A program made the position numbers and the translations under genes. A stretch of 45,071 nt of DNA from NCBI GenBank assembly GCA_036268355.1, contig DATAUG010000123.1, positions 1-45,071 on the forward strand. The letters run 5' to 3'. The notes below the pieces were generated by a model. The model was given only the letters and a program-made list of their open reading frames with translations, had not been told where the DNA came from and made no database searches. Positions 24,046-31,545 of this stretch are shown piece after piece. Position 1 is the stretch's first letter. Each line of letters begins with the position of its first letter. Origin of the DNA: DASQPJ01 sp036268355 (GTDB lineage: Bacteria > Actinomycetota > Actinomycetes > Sporichthyales > Sporichthyaceae).

Positions 24046-24049
24046 ACTG
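24044..24049 (+). promoter_or_regulatory. Probable -10 element upstream of pyrG (TAGACT)
   Basis: TAGACT fits TANNNT and overlaps the stop codon of the GT4 gene. Transcription would start near 24056-24057, where an in-frame GTG stands. The pyrG message could thus be leaderless from GTG 24057, or carry a 78-base leader if TTG 24135 is used. Confidence 0.4.
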
Positions 24050-24134
24050 GAAACCCGTGGACCCCCGGCGGTCGGCAACACTTGCCGGCTCCTTCGTCGC
24101 CGGTTTTGCCGGCCCGACAGCCACGGAGCGTGCT

Positions 24135-25853
24135 TTGGCTGCACCGCATATCACCAAGCACCTGTTCGTCACGGGCGGCGTCGCTTCGTCGTTGGGCAAG
24201 GGTCTGACCGCCTCCAGCCTGGGCAACCTGCTGACCGCCCGCGGGCTGCGGGTGACCATGCAGAAGCTGGACCCGTACCTGAACGTCGATCCCGGCACGA
24301 TGAACCCGTTCCAGCACGGCGAGGTGTTCGTCACCGACGACGGCGCGGAGACCGACCTGGACGTCGGGCACTACGAGCGTTTCCTCGACGTGGTGCTGCA
24401 CGGTTCGGCGAATGTGACGACGGGTCAGATCTACTCCACGGTGATCGCCAAGGAACGGCGCGGGGAGTACCTCGGCGACACCGTCCAGGTGATTCCGCAC
24501 ATCACCAACGAGATCAAGGCGCGCATCCGCAAGATGGCCGGCCCCGGCTCGGGCAGCGGCCAGGACCAGATCGACGTGGTGATCACCGAGATCGGTGGGA
24601 CCGTCGGCGACATCGAGTCGCTGCCCTTCCTGGAGGCGGCCCGGCAGATTCGGCACGAGGTCGGCCGCGACAACGTCTTCTTCCTGCACGTCTCGCTCGT
24701 GCCCTACCTCGGGCCGTCGGGAGAGCTGAAGACCAAACCCACGCAGCACTCGGTCGCCGCGCTGCGCTCGATCGGTATCCAACCCGACGCGATCGTCTGC
24801 CGCTCGGACCGCCAGATCCCGCCCGGGGTCAAGCGCAAGATCTCGCTGATGTGCGACGTCGACACCGAGGCGATCGCGGCCGCCGTCGATGCCCCGTCCA
24901 TCTACGACATCCCGAAGGTGCTGCACGGGGAGGGCCTGGACGCCTACGTGGTGCGTCGGTTGGGGCTGCCCTTCCGCGACGTCGACTGGTCGGCCTGGGA
25001 CGAGCTGCTGCGTCGGGTGCATGCCCCGGCGCGCGAGGTGACGGTGGGCCTGGTCGGGAAGTACGTCGACCTGCCGGACGCGTACCTGTCGGTGACCGAG
25101 GCGCTGCGCCACGGCGGGTTCGCGAACGACGCGCGGGTCAACATCAAGTGGGTCACCTCCGACGACTGCCAGACCTACGAGGGCGCGGTGGCGGCGCTGT
25201 GCGACGTGGACGCGGTCTGCATCCCCGGCGGCTTCGGGGTGCGCGGCATCGAGGGCAAGCTGGGTGCGGTTCGTTATGCCCGCGAGCAGGGCATTCCCTT
25301 GCTCGGCCTGTGTCTGGGCCTGCAGTGCGTCGTGATCGAGTACGCCCGCACGATCGCCGGGCTCGCCGACGCGAACTCGACGGAGTTCGACCCGGCCACG
25401 GCGCATCCGGTGATCGCCACGATGGCCGACCAACGCGACGTCGTGTCCGGGGAACGCGACCTCGGCGGGACGATGCGGCTGGGGCTGTACCCGGCCAAGT
25501 TGGCGGAGGGCTCGTTGGTGCGCGAGTTGTACGGCGAGCCGTACGTTTCGGAACGCCACCGGCATCGCTACGAGGTCAACAACGACTACCGCACCGAGTT
25601 GGAGCGAGCCGGGCTCAAGTTCTCCGGCACCTCGCCCGACGGCCGACTGGTGGAGTTCGTCGAGCTGCCCCGCGACGAGCACCCGTACTTCGTGGCCACC
25701 CAGGCGCACCCGGAGTTCAGATCCCGGCCGACGCGGGCGCATCCGCTGTTCGCGGGTCTGATCTCGGCCGGTCTGATGTGGCGTCAGAAGCGGCTCGAGG
25801 CGGCCAGTTCGAACGCCGGGACGCCGGTGCAGTTGGCGCGGATCGGATCGTGA
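24135..25853 (+). CDS. pyrG: CTP synthase
   Basis: A 572-residue enzyme converting UTP to CTP with glutamine. The synthetase domain opens with KHLFVTGGVASSLGKGLTAS and continues with QKLDPYLNVDPGTMNPFQHG. The C-terminal class I glutaminase domain has GLCLGLQC with nucleophile C393 and the later AQAHPEFRSRP. TTG 24135 has GGAG 6 bases upstream and gives the usual N-terminus. GTG 24057 in the same frame is the alternative (26 more residues) and sits at a possible leaderless start site. The stop overlaps the NUDIX gene as GTGA. Confidence 0.96.
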   Translation: MAAPHITKHLFVTGGVASSLGKGLTASSLGNLLTARGLRVTMQKLDPYLNVDPGTMNPFQHGEVFVTDDGAETDLDVGHYERFLDVVLHGSANVTTGQIYSTVIAKERRGEYLGDTVQVIPHITNEIKARIRKMAGPGSGSGQDQIDVVITEIGGTVGDIESLPFLEAARQIRHEVGRDNVFFLHVSLVPYLGPSGELKTKPTQHSVAALRSIGIQPDAIVCRSDRQIPPGVKRKISLMCDVDTEAIAAAVDAPSIYDIPKVLHGEGLDAYVVRRLGLPFRDVDWSAWDELLRRVHAPAREVTVGLVGKYVDLPDAYLSVTEALRHGGFANDARVNIKWVTSDDCQTYEGAVAALCDVDAVCIPGGFGVRGIEGKLGAVRYAREQGIPLLGLCLGLQCVVIEYARTIAGLADANSTEFDPATAHPVIATMADQRDVVSGERDLGGTMRLGLYPAKLAEGSLVRELYGEPYVSERHRHRYEVNNDYRTELERAGLKFSGTSPDGRLVEFVELPRDEHPYFVATQAHPEFRSRPTRAHPLFAGLISAGLMWRQKRLEAASSNAGTPVQLARIGS

Positions 25854-26515
25854 TCGGCCGGCCGGAGGCAGCGCCGAGCGCAACCGAGCGCGGCGAGTCC
25901 ACGTCGACCGGGGATCTGGTGGACACACCCGAGACGTGGCCGGTGCGTCGGTCGGTCATCGCGTTCCGCGGCGGGGTGGTGCGGATGCGCGTCGACCACG
26001 TCGAGATGCCGGACGGCGAGCTGGCCGTACGCGACGTGCTGGTGCATCCGGGGGCGGTCGGGGTGATGGTGCTCGACGATGCCGATCGGCTGCTGGTCAT
26101 CCGGCAGTACCGCCATCCGGTGGGCAGGCGACTCTGGGAGATTCCCGCGGGGCTGCTCGATCGACCGGGAGAACCGAGGCTGGCGGCGGCCCAGCGCGAG
26201 TTGGCCGAGGAGGCACACCGGGTCGCCTCGGACTGGCGGGTGCTGGTCGATGCCTACACCTCGCCGGGGATGAGCGACGAGGCGGTGCGCATCTTCGTGG
26301 CGCGCGACGCCGGGCCCGCGCCGGGCGATCCGACTCCGGGTCGGCACGAGGAGTTCGACCTCGAACTGCGCTGGGTCCCGCTGGCCGATGTTGTCCGTGG
26401 CGTACTCCGTGGCGACCTGCACAACCCCTTGCTGGTGATGGGCGCCCCGGCGTTGCAGACGGTTCTGGCCGGTCCGGGGCTCGACGGCCTGCGCAGTGGT
26501 TGTACAGCGGGGTAA
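25850..26515 (+). CDS. NUDIX hydrolase, probable ADP-ribose pyrophosphatase
   Basis: A 221-residue NUDIX enzyme. The box is present as GLLDRPGE, then AAQRELAEEAHR, with the metal-binding glutamates in REL.EE. LLVIRQYRHPVGRRLWEIPAG immediately before it is typical of ADP-ribose pyrophosphatases. It would hydrolyse ADP-ribose to AMP and ribose-5-phosphate. It starts with GTG inside the pyrG stop and is the last gene of that transcript, with a hairpin 52 bases after its stop. pyrG-nudix adjacency is conserved in actinobacteria. Confidence 0.88.
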   Translation: MIGRPEAAPSATERGESTSTGDLVDTPETWPVRRSVIAFRGGVVRMRVDHVEMPDGELAVRDVLVHPGAVGVMVLDDADRLLVIRQYRHPVGRRLWEIPAGLLDRPGEPRLAAAQRELAEEAHRVASDWRVLVDAYTSPGMSDEAVRIFVARDAGPAPGDPTPGRHEEFDLELRWVPLADVVRGVLRGDLHNPLLVMGAPALQTVLAGPGLDGLRSGCTAG

Positions 26516-26551
26516 GAACGTTCGTACCGAATCCGTCCGTTGGGATCGCGA

Positions 26552-26564
26552 CGGTAACGATCTT
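26552..26564 (+). repeat. Leader box copy 1, CGGTAACGATCTT
   Basis: A 13-base sequence that recurs exactly at 26930-26942. Each copy lies 103-109 bases before the start codon of a small His/Trp-rich peptide gene. A second shared segment, CCATTCGGACA (26625-26635) against CCATTTCGGACA (27004-27015), lies 31-35 bases before each start. Together they indicate a duplicated upstream region with shared regulation. Confidence 0.6.
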
Positions 26565-26567
26565 GCC

Positions 26568-26596
26568 AAGTGCTCGCGACCGGGCCGCGAGCACTT
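26568..26596 (+). terminator. Hairpin after the NUDIX gene
   Basis: AAGTGCTCGCG (26568-26578) is a perfect 11-bp match to CGCGAGCACTT (26586-26596) across a 7-base loop. It lies 52 bases after the NUDIX stop and fits an intrinsic terminator of the pyrG transcript. Because it also lies between leader box 1 and peptide gene A, it could act as a leader structure of that gene instead. Confidence 0.65.
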
Positions 26597-26666
26597 CGCG
26601 GACGCAGAGTTACTTATTGGGGCTCCATTCGGACACACCTGCGCCACCTCGCAACGGTAGGTTCCG

Positions 26667-26792
26667 ATGGGATGCGCATGCTGGCACCACCGGCACCACC
26701 GGAACTTGGGCAACGCCTACTGCGGCTGGGGCCCGGGCTGGGAGTGGCGTCGACGCTTGGCAGACCCCTACTACGACGATCGGGACTGCTGA
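26667..26792 (+). CDS. Peptide A: 41-residue Cys/His/Trp/Arg-rich small protein
   Basis: ATG 26667 to TGA 26790-26792; GGTAGG lies 5 bases before the ATG. The peptide begins MGCACWHHRHHR, has a Gly/Trp middle (CGWGPGWEW), and ends ADPYYDDRDC. It has 4 Cys, 4 His and 4 Trp in 41 residues. The acidic Tyr/Asp/Cys end recurs in peptide B 260 bases downstream, as do the His/Trp-rich start and the upstream boxes. This argues for a real, duplicated gene although no database family is known to me. There is no signal peptide. Metal binding through Cys/His/Asp, or being a precursor of a modified exported peptide, are both open. The 137 bases after it (26793-26929) hold nothing I can name. Confidence 0.5.
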   Translation: MGCACWHHRHHRNLGNAYCGWGPGWEWRRRLADPYYDDRDC

Positions 26793-26929
26793 TGCCGACC
26801 TTGTCCGCACCTGCGCGGGATGAATTCGGGTGCCCGAAGCTCGGCCTCCGGCCGGGAGTACTTGGGTTCCCGTCCTGGCAACAGATGATTGCACTGCGCA
26901 ACTTGCGGAAGCGGATCTTTAGTCAACAG

Positions 26930-26942
26930 CGGTAACGATCTT
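26930..26942 (+). repeat. Leader box copy 2, CGGTAACGATCTT
   Basis: Exact second copy of the 13-base box, 109 bases before the ATG of peptide B. The following bases (CTCAAATTG) also resemble the bases after copy 1 (GCCAAGTG). No hairpin follows this copy, unlike copy 1. Confidence 0.6.
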
Positions 26943-27050
26943 CTCAAATTGTCTCGTCGGCATCTTCATCCACTTCAGCACATCTGACTATCGTCGGTCC
27001 CGCCCATTTCGGACATCGGTCCGACACGAGGGAAAGGGTAGGCACCGCAG

Positions 27051-27194
27051 ATGCGAGCATTCCACCACTGGCACGGCTGGCATGGTTTCCACCATGGCTG
27101 GGAGTCTTTCGACGAGTACGACTACTGCAGTTGGCGCTGGCGTGACTGCGACGATGATTGGTATGACGACGACTGTGACGACTGGTGTGACTGA
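27051..27194 (+). CDS. Peptide B: 47-residue His/Trp/Asp/Cys-rich small protein
   Basis: ATG 27051 to TGA 27192-27194. GGGAAAGGGTAGG lies 7-20 bases upstream as a loose ribosome site. The first 17 residues are FHHWHGWHGFHHGW-like, and the last 25 are Asp/Trp/Cys-rich, ending DDDCDDWCD. Composition: 6 His, 7 Trp, 4 Cys and 12 Asp in 47 residues, unlike any antisense or random frame in this GC-rich DNA; many codons end in T, unlike neighbouring genes. It shares leader boxes, layout and acidic end with peptide A. A strong hairpin follows 25 bases later, then the ABC exporter gene. A metal-binding peptide or an exported modified peptide are the main possibilities. Confidence 0.55.
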   Translation: MRAFHHWHGWHGFHHGWESFDEYDYCSWRWRDCDDDWYDDDCDDWCD

Positions 27195-27219
27195 GCTTGC
27201 CGCTCAGCGATAACGTCGC

Positions 27220-27250
27220 GCGCCCCGGCCGGTCCCCCCGGCCGGGGCGC
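27220..27250 (+). terminator. Strong hairpin between peptide B and the ABC exporter
   Basis: A perfect 13-bp stem, GCGCCCCGGCCGG against its complement, with a 5-base loop. It lies 25 bases after the stop of peptide B and 30 bases before ATG 27281 of the transporter. As a terminator or attenuator it would make the peptide message far more abundant than the transporter message. It also argues against the TTG 27197 start for the transporter, which would run through the hairpin. Confidence 0.7.
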
Positions 27251-27280
27251 CCCCGTCCGCCCGGGAATCTGCGGCGATTC

Positions 27281-29074
27281 ATGCGTGGTGTGGCGCCCAA
27301 GGCGCAGGGCCGGGGACTCGTTGCCGAGACCCCGGACGTACCGGCCCGGATCCTGATCCGGAAGTTCTGGCCGGACGTTCGCCCGTACCGGTTCGGAATC
27401 GCCCTGCTGCTCGTGCTCGCGATAGCGGTGCCGGGCATTGAGGCGATCGAGATCTGGCTGTTCCAACGGGTCATCGACCAGGTGCTGGTGCCGATGAACC
27501 TGCTGGCGATCAAAAGCATCGCCCTGCTCTACATCACATTGACGATCTGGGGTGGTCTGCTGGGTTGGTTGAGTTCCTACATGTCCGTCTGGATCGGCGA
27601 GCACCTGCAGTTGCGGGTCCGCAGTCGGATGCTGGCGCGGCTGCAGCGAGCCTCGACCATCGCCCTGGACAAGCTGCGGGCCGGCGACCTGCTCACCCGA
27701 CTGAACTCCGACGTCAACAGCGTCGAGACGCTGATGATCGGCATCGTGATCACCGCCGTCGGCTCGTTCGCCCGACTGGCGTTCTTCGGCGGAGCACTGG
27801 TGCGCCTGGACTGGCGTCTGGCGCTGGTCTCCGCCGCGGTCATCCCGATCTTCTGGATCGTCGCGCAACGCTTCGCCCGCCGGCTCAAGCGCGTGTCGCG
27901 GGAGAAACGGCGCCGCTCCGGCTCGATGACCGCCGTGGCCGAGGAGAGCATCGCGGCCATGGCACTGGTCCAGGTGCACGGGCGCGAGGCCGAGGAGATG
28001 GCCCGCTTCGACCGGGAGGCCCGTTCGGCATTGGCTGCCGAACTGGCCGGCGCCCGGCTGCGGGCGACGTTCCCGTTGGTCGTCAACCTGCTCGAGTTGC
28101 TCGCCATGCTGACCGTGATGACCGCGGGTGCCTGGGCGCTGCAGCACCACCAGATGACCCTGGGTGGGCTGATGGTCTTCCTCACCTACCTCTCCCAGAT
28201 GTACTCGCCGGTCCGATCGTTGGGCGACCTGGGCAACACCCTGGTCTCCTCGGCCGCCGGTGTGCAGCGGGTGGCCGAGCTGATGGACGTGCCGCAGGGC
28301 GTGACCGAGCGGGCCGATGCAGTGGCGCTGGACTCCCAGCGGGTCCGCGGTGATCTGGAGCTGTGCGACGTCGGCTTCCGCTACCCGGGCGCGCGCCGAC
28401 CGGTGCTGGCGGCCGCGACGGCGCGGTTCGCGCCGGGTCGGATGACGGCGATCGCCGGACCGAGCGGCTCGGGCAAGTCGACCATGATCCGGCTGCTCGC
28501 GCGGCTCGACGACCCGGGGTCCGGCGAGGTTCGGCTGGACGGTTTCGATCTGCGGGATGTGAAGCTGCGCAGCGTCCGGGACAACATCACGGTGCTGTTG
28601 CAGGAGGCGCCGGTCCTGGACGCGAGCGTTCGCGACAACGTCACGTTCGGGCGACCGGACGCCGACGACGCGACCATCTGGGAGTCCCTGCGCCAGGCCG
28701 GCATCGCCGACGAGGTGGCGAGCCTGCCTGGTGGTCTCGACGCTCGTCTGGGGCAACGCGGTCGGTTCCTGTCCGGCGGCCAACGGCAGCGCATCGCGTT
28801 GGCGCGGGCACTGGTCGGCGGTGCTCGGGTGCTCATCCTCGACGAGCCGACGACCGGTCTGGACGCGGCCGCGGCGGAACGTTTCCTCGCCACCTTGCGA
28901 ACGCTGAGCGCGGATCGCACGGTGATCGTCGCGACTCACGACCTGACCACGCTCACCGCGGCGGATGTGATCATCCGGTTGGAACCGAGCCGTCCGGACC
29001 CTCCGTCGCCGGTCCGTGATCGTTGGGAAGACGCTCGCGCGGCGCCTGCGGAGGCCGTCCGCGCCACGCCTTAG
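27281..29074 (+). CDS. ABC exporter, fused membrane and ATPase domains
   Basis: A 597-residue half-transporter of the type I exporter class. Residues 50-330 hold six membrane helices with the family's GDLLTRLNSDVNSVE coupling segment. The nucleotide-binding domain has Walker A AGPSGSGKST, the ABC signature LSGGQRQR, Walker B VLILDEPTTGLD and the H-loop ATHDLTT. It probably works as a homodimer exporting a lipid, drug or peptide. There is no N-terminal peptidase domain of the bacteriocin exporter type. ATG 27281 avoids the hairpin; TTG 27197, 3 bases after peptide B, is the alternative. Its place right behind the peptide genes makes them candidate cargo or partner, which is inference. Confidence 0.85.
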   Translation: MRGVAPKAQGRGLVAETPDVPARILIRKFWPDVRPYRFGIALLLVLAIAVPGIEAIEIWLFQRVIDQVLVPMNLLAIKSIALLYITLTIWGGLLGWLSSYMSVWIGEHLQLRVRSRMLARLQRASTIALDKLRAGDLLTRLNSDVNSVETLMIGIVITAVGSFARLAFFGGALVRLDWRLALVSAAVIPIFWIVAQRFARRLKRVSREKRRRSGSMTAVAEESIAAMALVQVHGREAEEMARFDREARSALAAELAGARLRATFPLVVNLLELLAMLTVMTAGAWALQHHQMTLGGLMVFLTYLSQMYSPVRSLGDLGNTLVSSAAGVQRVAELMDVPQGVTERADAVALDSQRVRGDLELCDVGFRYPGARRPVLAAATARFAPGRMTAIAGPSGSGKSTMIRLLARLDDPGSGEVRLDGFDLRDVKLRSVRDNITVLLQEAPVLDASVRDNVTFGRPDADDATIWESLRQAGIADEVASLPGGLDARLGQRGRFLSGGQRQRIALARALVGGARVLILDEPTTGLDAAAAERFLATLRTLSADRTVIVATHDLTTLTAADVIIRLEPSRPDPPSPVRDRWEDARAAPAEAVRATP

Positions 29075-29075
29075 A

Positions 29076-29115
29076 AGAGGGTGTCTCGCGCGGCCGACCG
29101 TACGAGACACCCTCT
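29076..29115. repeat. Short repeat-family member E1 (inverted repeat only)
   Basis: AGAGGGTGTCTCG (29076-29088) faces CGAGACACCCTCT (29103-29115), a perfect 13-bp inverted repeat around a 14-base loop. The arms match the ends of the larger elements E2 and E3. It starts 2 bases after the ABC exporter stop and ends 10 bases before the ald ATG. It may be a deletion derivative or a minimal form. It could also work as a terminator. Confidence 0.7.
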
Positions 29116-29125
29116 ACCATCGAGT

Positions 29126-30238
29126 ATGCGGATCGGCGTCCCCCGCGAACTGAAGAACCACGAGTACCGCGTCGCGATCACCCCGTCCGGCGTGCACGAG
29201 CTGACCCGGAACGGGCACGCGGTACTCGTCGAGCACGACGCCGGCGCGGGCTCCTCGATCTCGGACGCCGACTACGTCCGGGCGGGGGCCCGCATCCTCG
29301 AGCGCCGTGACGAGGTTTGGGGCACCGCGGACCTCGTGCTGAAGGTGAAGGAGCCGATAGCCGAGGAGTACCACCTGCTGCGCCACGACCAGGTGCTGTT
29401 CACCTACCTGCATCTGGCGGCGTCCAAGGAGTGCACCGACGCCCTGCTGGTTGCGGGCACCACCGCGATCGCCTATGAGACCGTGCAACTGCCCGACGGT
29501 TCGCTGCCGCTGCTGTACCCGATGAGCGAGGTCGCCGGACGGCTGGCGCCGCTGGCCGGGGCGTACCACCTGATGCGCTCCGGCGGTGGCCGCGGGGTGC
29601 TGATGGGTGGGGTGTCCGGCGTCTACGCCGCGAAGGTTGTGGTGATCGGGGCCGGCGTCTCCGGGATGAACGCGGCGGCGATCGCGATCGGCATGCAGGC
29701 CGAGGTGCTGCTGCTGGACCGCAACATCGCCAAGCTCCGCGAGGCGGACCGCATCTACCAGGGCCATGCCCAGACGGTGGCGTCCAACGCCTACGAGATC
29801 GAGGCGGCGGTGCTCGACGCCGATCTGGTGGTCGGCGCGGTGCTGGTGCCCGGGGCGGTCGCGCCGAAGCTGATCGCCGGCGAACTGGTGGCCAGGATGA
29901 AGCCGGGCACCGTGCTGGTGGACATCGCCATCGACCAGGGCGGCTGCTTCGAGGACTCCCGTCCCACCACCCATGCCGACCCGGTGTTCGAGGCGCACGG
30001 CTCGCTGTTCTACTGCGTGACCAACATGCCGGGCGCAGTCCCGCACACCTCCACCTATGCGTTGACCAATGTGACGCTGCCCTACGTACAAGCCATCGCC
30101 GACCGCGGCTGGCGCGATGCCTGCCGGGCCGACCGCGCCCTGGCCGCCGGCCTGAACACCCATGCCGGTTCGGTCGTCTGTGAACCGGTCGCCGCGGCCC
30201 ACGGGCTGCCGGTGTCCCCGCTGTCCGAGATCCTCTGA
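29126..30238 (+). CDS. ald: Alanine dehydrogenase
   Basis: A 370-residue NAD-dependent enzyme interconverting L-alanine and pyruvate plus ammonia. N-terminus MRIGVPRELKNHEYRVAITP, catalytic H96 in TYLHLAASKE, Rossmann loop VVIGAGVSGMNAAAIA, and VDIAIDQGGCFEDSRPTTH are all family hallmarks. Length is almost exactly that of the Mycobacterium and Bacillus enzymes. The conserved N-terminus fixes ATG 29126; an in-frame GTG at 29081 would lie inside repeat E1. No good ribosome site is present; TACCAT 6 bases upstream could be a -10 for leaderless expression, though the spacing is short. Confidence 0.97.
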   Translation: MRIGVPRELKNHEYRVAITPSGVHELTRNGHAVLVEHDAGAGSSISDADYVRAGARILERRDEVWGTADLVLKVKEPIAEEYHLLRHDQVLFTYLHLAASKECTDALLVAGTTAIAYETVQLPDGSLPLLYPMSEVAGRLAPLAGAYHLMRSGGGRGVLMGGVSGVYAAKVVVIGAGVSGMNAAAIAIGMQAEVLLLDRNIAKLREADRIYQGHAQTVASNAYEIEAAVLDADLVVGAVLVPGAVAPKLIAGELVARMKPGTVLVDIAIDQGGCFEDSRPTTHADPVFEAHGSLFYCVTNMPGAVPHTSTYALTNVTLPYVQAIADRGWRDACRADRALAAGLNTHAGSVVCEPVAAAHGLPVSPLSEIL

Positions 30239-30258
30239 CCCATCGTCAGAAAGCCTCG

Positions 30259-30284
30259 CGTGGCGGGGCCGCCCTGTCGCCACG
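30259..30284 (+). terminator. Possible terminator after ald
   Basis: CGTGGCG (30259-30265) pairs with CGCCACG (30278-30284) across a 12-base loop, 20 bases after the ald stop. The stem is only 7 bp, so this is a moderate candidate. The rest of the 148-base gap to xerD shows no gene. Confidence 0.4.
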
Positions 30285-30386
30285 GGCAATCGCCGTCGAG
30301 CCAATCGGCGCGGCCGCTGCGTGTCGGACCGGGCTCGGGGCCATCTCGCGGCTAGGTTCGCGGAGCCCCCACGCGAAGGGATAACC

Positions 30387-31388
30387 GTGCCCGAGGTCGA
30401 CCTGGCGGTTGCGCTGCGCAGCTACCTGGACCACCTCGCGGTCGAGCGGGGGCTGGCCGCGAACACCCTGAGCTCCTACCGGCGCGATCTGGACCGCTAC
30501 CTCGCCGTGCTCACCCAACACTCGGTCGGCGACGTCGGTGAGGTCACCCAACACCACGTCGCGGACTTCCTCGTCCGCATGCGATCCGGGGACGCCGAGC
30601 ACCCGCCGCTGGCGGCGAGTTCGGCCGCCCGTGCGGTGATCGCGGTCCGTGGATTCCACAAGTTCGCGCTGCGGGAGGGGCTGACGGCGATCGACCCGGC
30701 CCGGCCGGTCCGACCGCCGCGCAGCCCGCAGCGGTTGCCGAAGGCGATCTCGGTCGGTGAGGTGGCCGCACTGATCGAGGCGGCCGGTCGCGGGCTTCGG
30801 ACGGATCTGGCGCTGCGCGACGCGGCTCTGCTCGAGGTGCTGTACGCCACGGGGGCCCGCATATCCGAGGCGGTGGGCCTGGACCTCGACGCGGTCGATC
30901 TGGAATCGCGGACGGTGCTGCTGCTCGGCAAGGGTGGCAAACAGCGCCTGGTTCCGGTGGGCAGTTGTGCGCGTGCCGCGGTGCAGGCTTACCTGGTGCG
31001 CGCCCGGCCGGGGATGGCCGAGCAATCGACGGAAAGCCTGACGCCGGGCCGCATCACGCGGCAGCGCCGGAGTTCCGATCGCCACCCGGCGCTGTTCCTC
31101 AACGCCCGGGGCGGTCGCCTGTCGCGGCAGAGCGCGTGGACGGTGCTGCGCGCCGCCGCCGAGGGCGCGGGCGTCAAGGCGGAGGTCTCCCCACACACCC
31201 TGCGGCACTCGTTCGCCACGCATCTGCTCGAGGGCGGTGCCGATGTCCGGGTCGTGCAGGAACTCCTCGGACACGCCTCGGTGGCGACCACGCAGATCTA
31301 CACAAAGGTCAGCGTCGAGCATCTGCGCGAGGTGTACGCGACCTCGCACCCTCGGGCACGAGCCGCCAAGGCGTCGCAACCCGTCTGA
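30387..31388 (+). CDS. xerD: Tyrosine recombinase XerD
   Basis: A 333-residue site-specific recombinase resolving chromosome dimers at dif. The N-terminal SAM-like domain (YLDHLAVERGLAANTLSSYRRDL) is followed by the catalytic domain. The first catalytic Arg is in YATGARISEAVGL, HTLRHSFATHLLEGG gives His and Arg, LLGHASVATTQIYTKV gives the last His and the tyrosine nucleophile. An insert of about 25 residues (AEQSTESLTPGRITRQRRS) precedes PALFLNARGG. GTG 30387 has GAAGGG 6 bases upstream. Next to ald-parA-scpAB, this is the chromosomal XerD and not a mobile integrase. Confidence 0.94.
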   Translation: MPEVDLAVALRSYLDHLAVERGLAANTLSSYRRDLDRYLAVLTQHSVGDVGEVTQHHVADFLVRMRSGDAEHPPLAASSAARAVIAVRGFHKFALREGLTAIDPARPVRPPRSPQRLPKAISVGEVAALIEAAGRGLRTDLALRDAALLEVLYATGARISEAVGLDLDAVDLESRTVLLLGKGGKQRLVPVGSCARAAVQAYLVRARPGMAEQSTESLTPGRITRQRRSSDRHPALFLNARGGRLSRQSAWTVLRAAAEGAGVKAEVSPHTLRHSFATHLLEGGADVRVVQELLGHASVATTQIYTKVSVEHLREVYATSHPRARAAKASQPV

Positions 31389-31545
31389 TCACCCGACTCA
31401 CCAGTCACGCAGGACACTCCTGCACCACATTCCGGGCGAGAAGTCAAGCACCCCCACGACACGCCGTCGGATGAGCCGGGCGCACAAGCCAGGGTGCGCG
31501 AGGGTGAGCGCACCACCGCCGGCCGCGAGGGGAAAGAGGCTCGCC

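Noticed and set aside
30387..31388. Tyrosine recombinase as the integrase of the tRNA-Pro element
   Set aside because: Its full XerD architecture and ald-xerD-parA-scpAB context mark it as the chromosomal dimer-resolution enzyme, 8 kb away from the tRNA.
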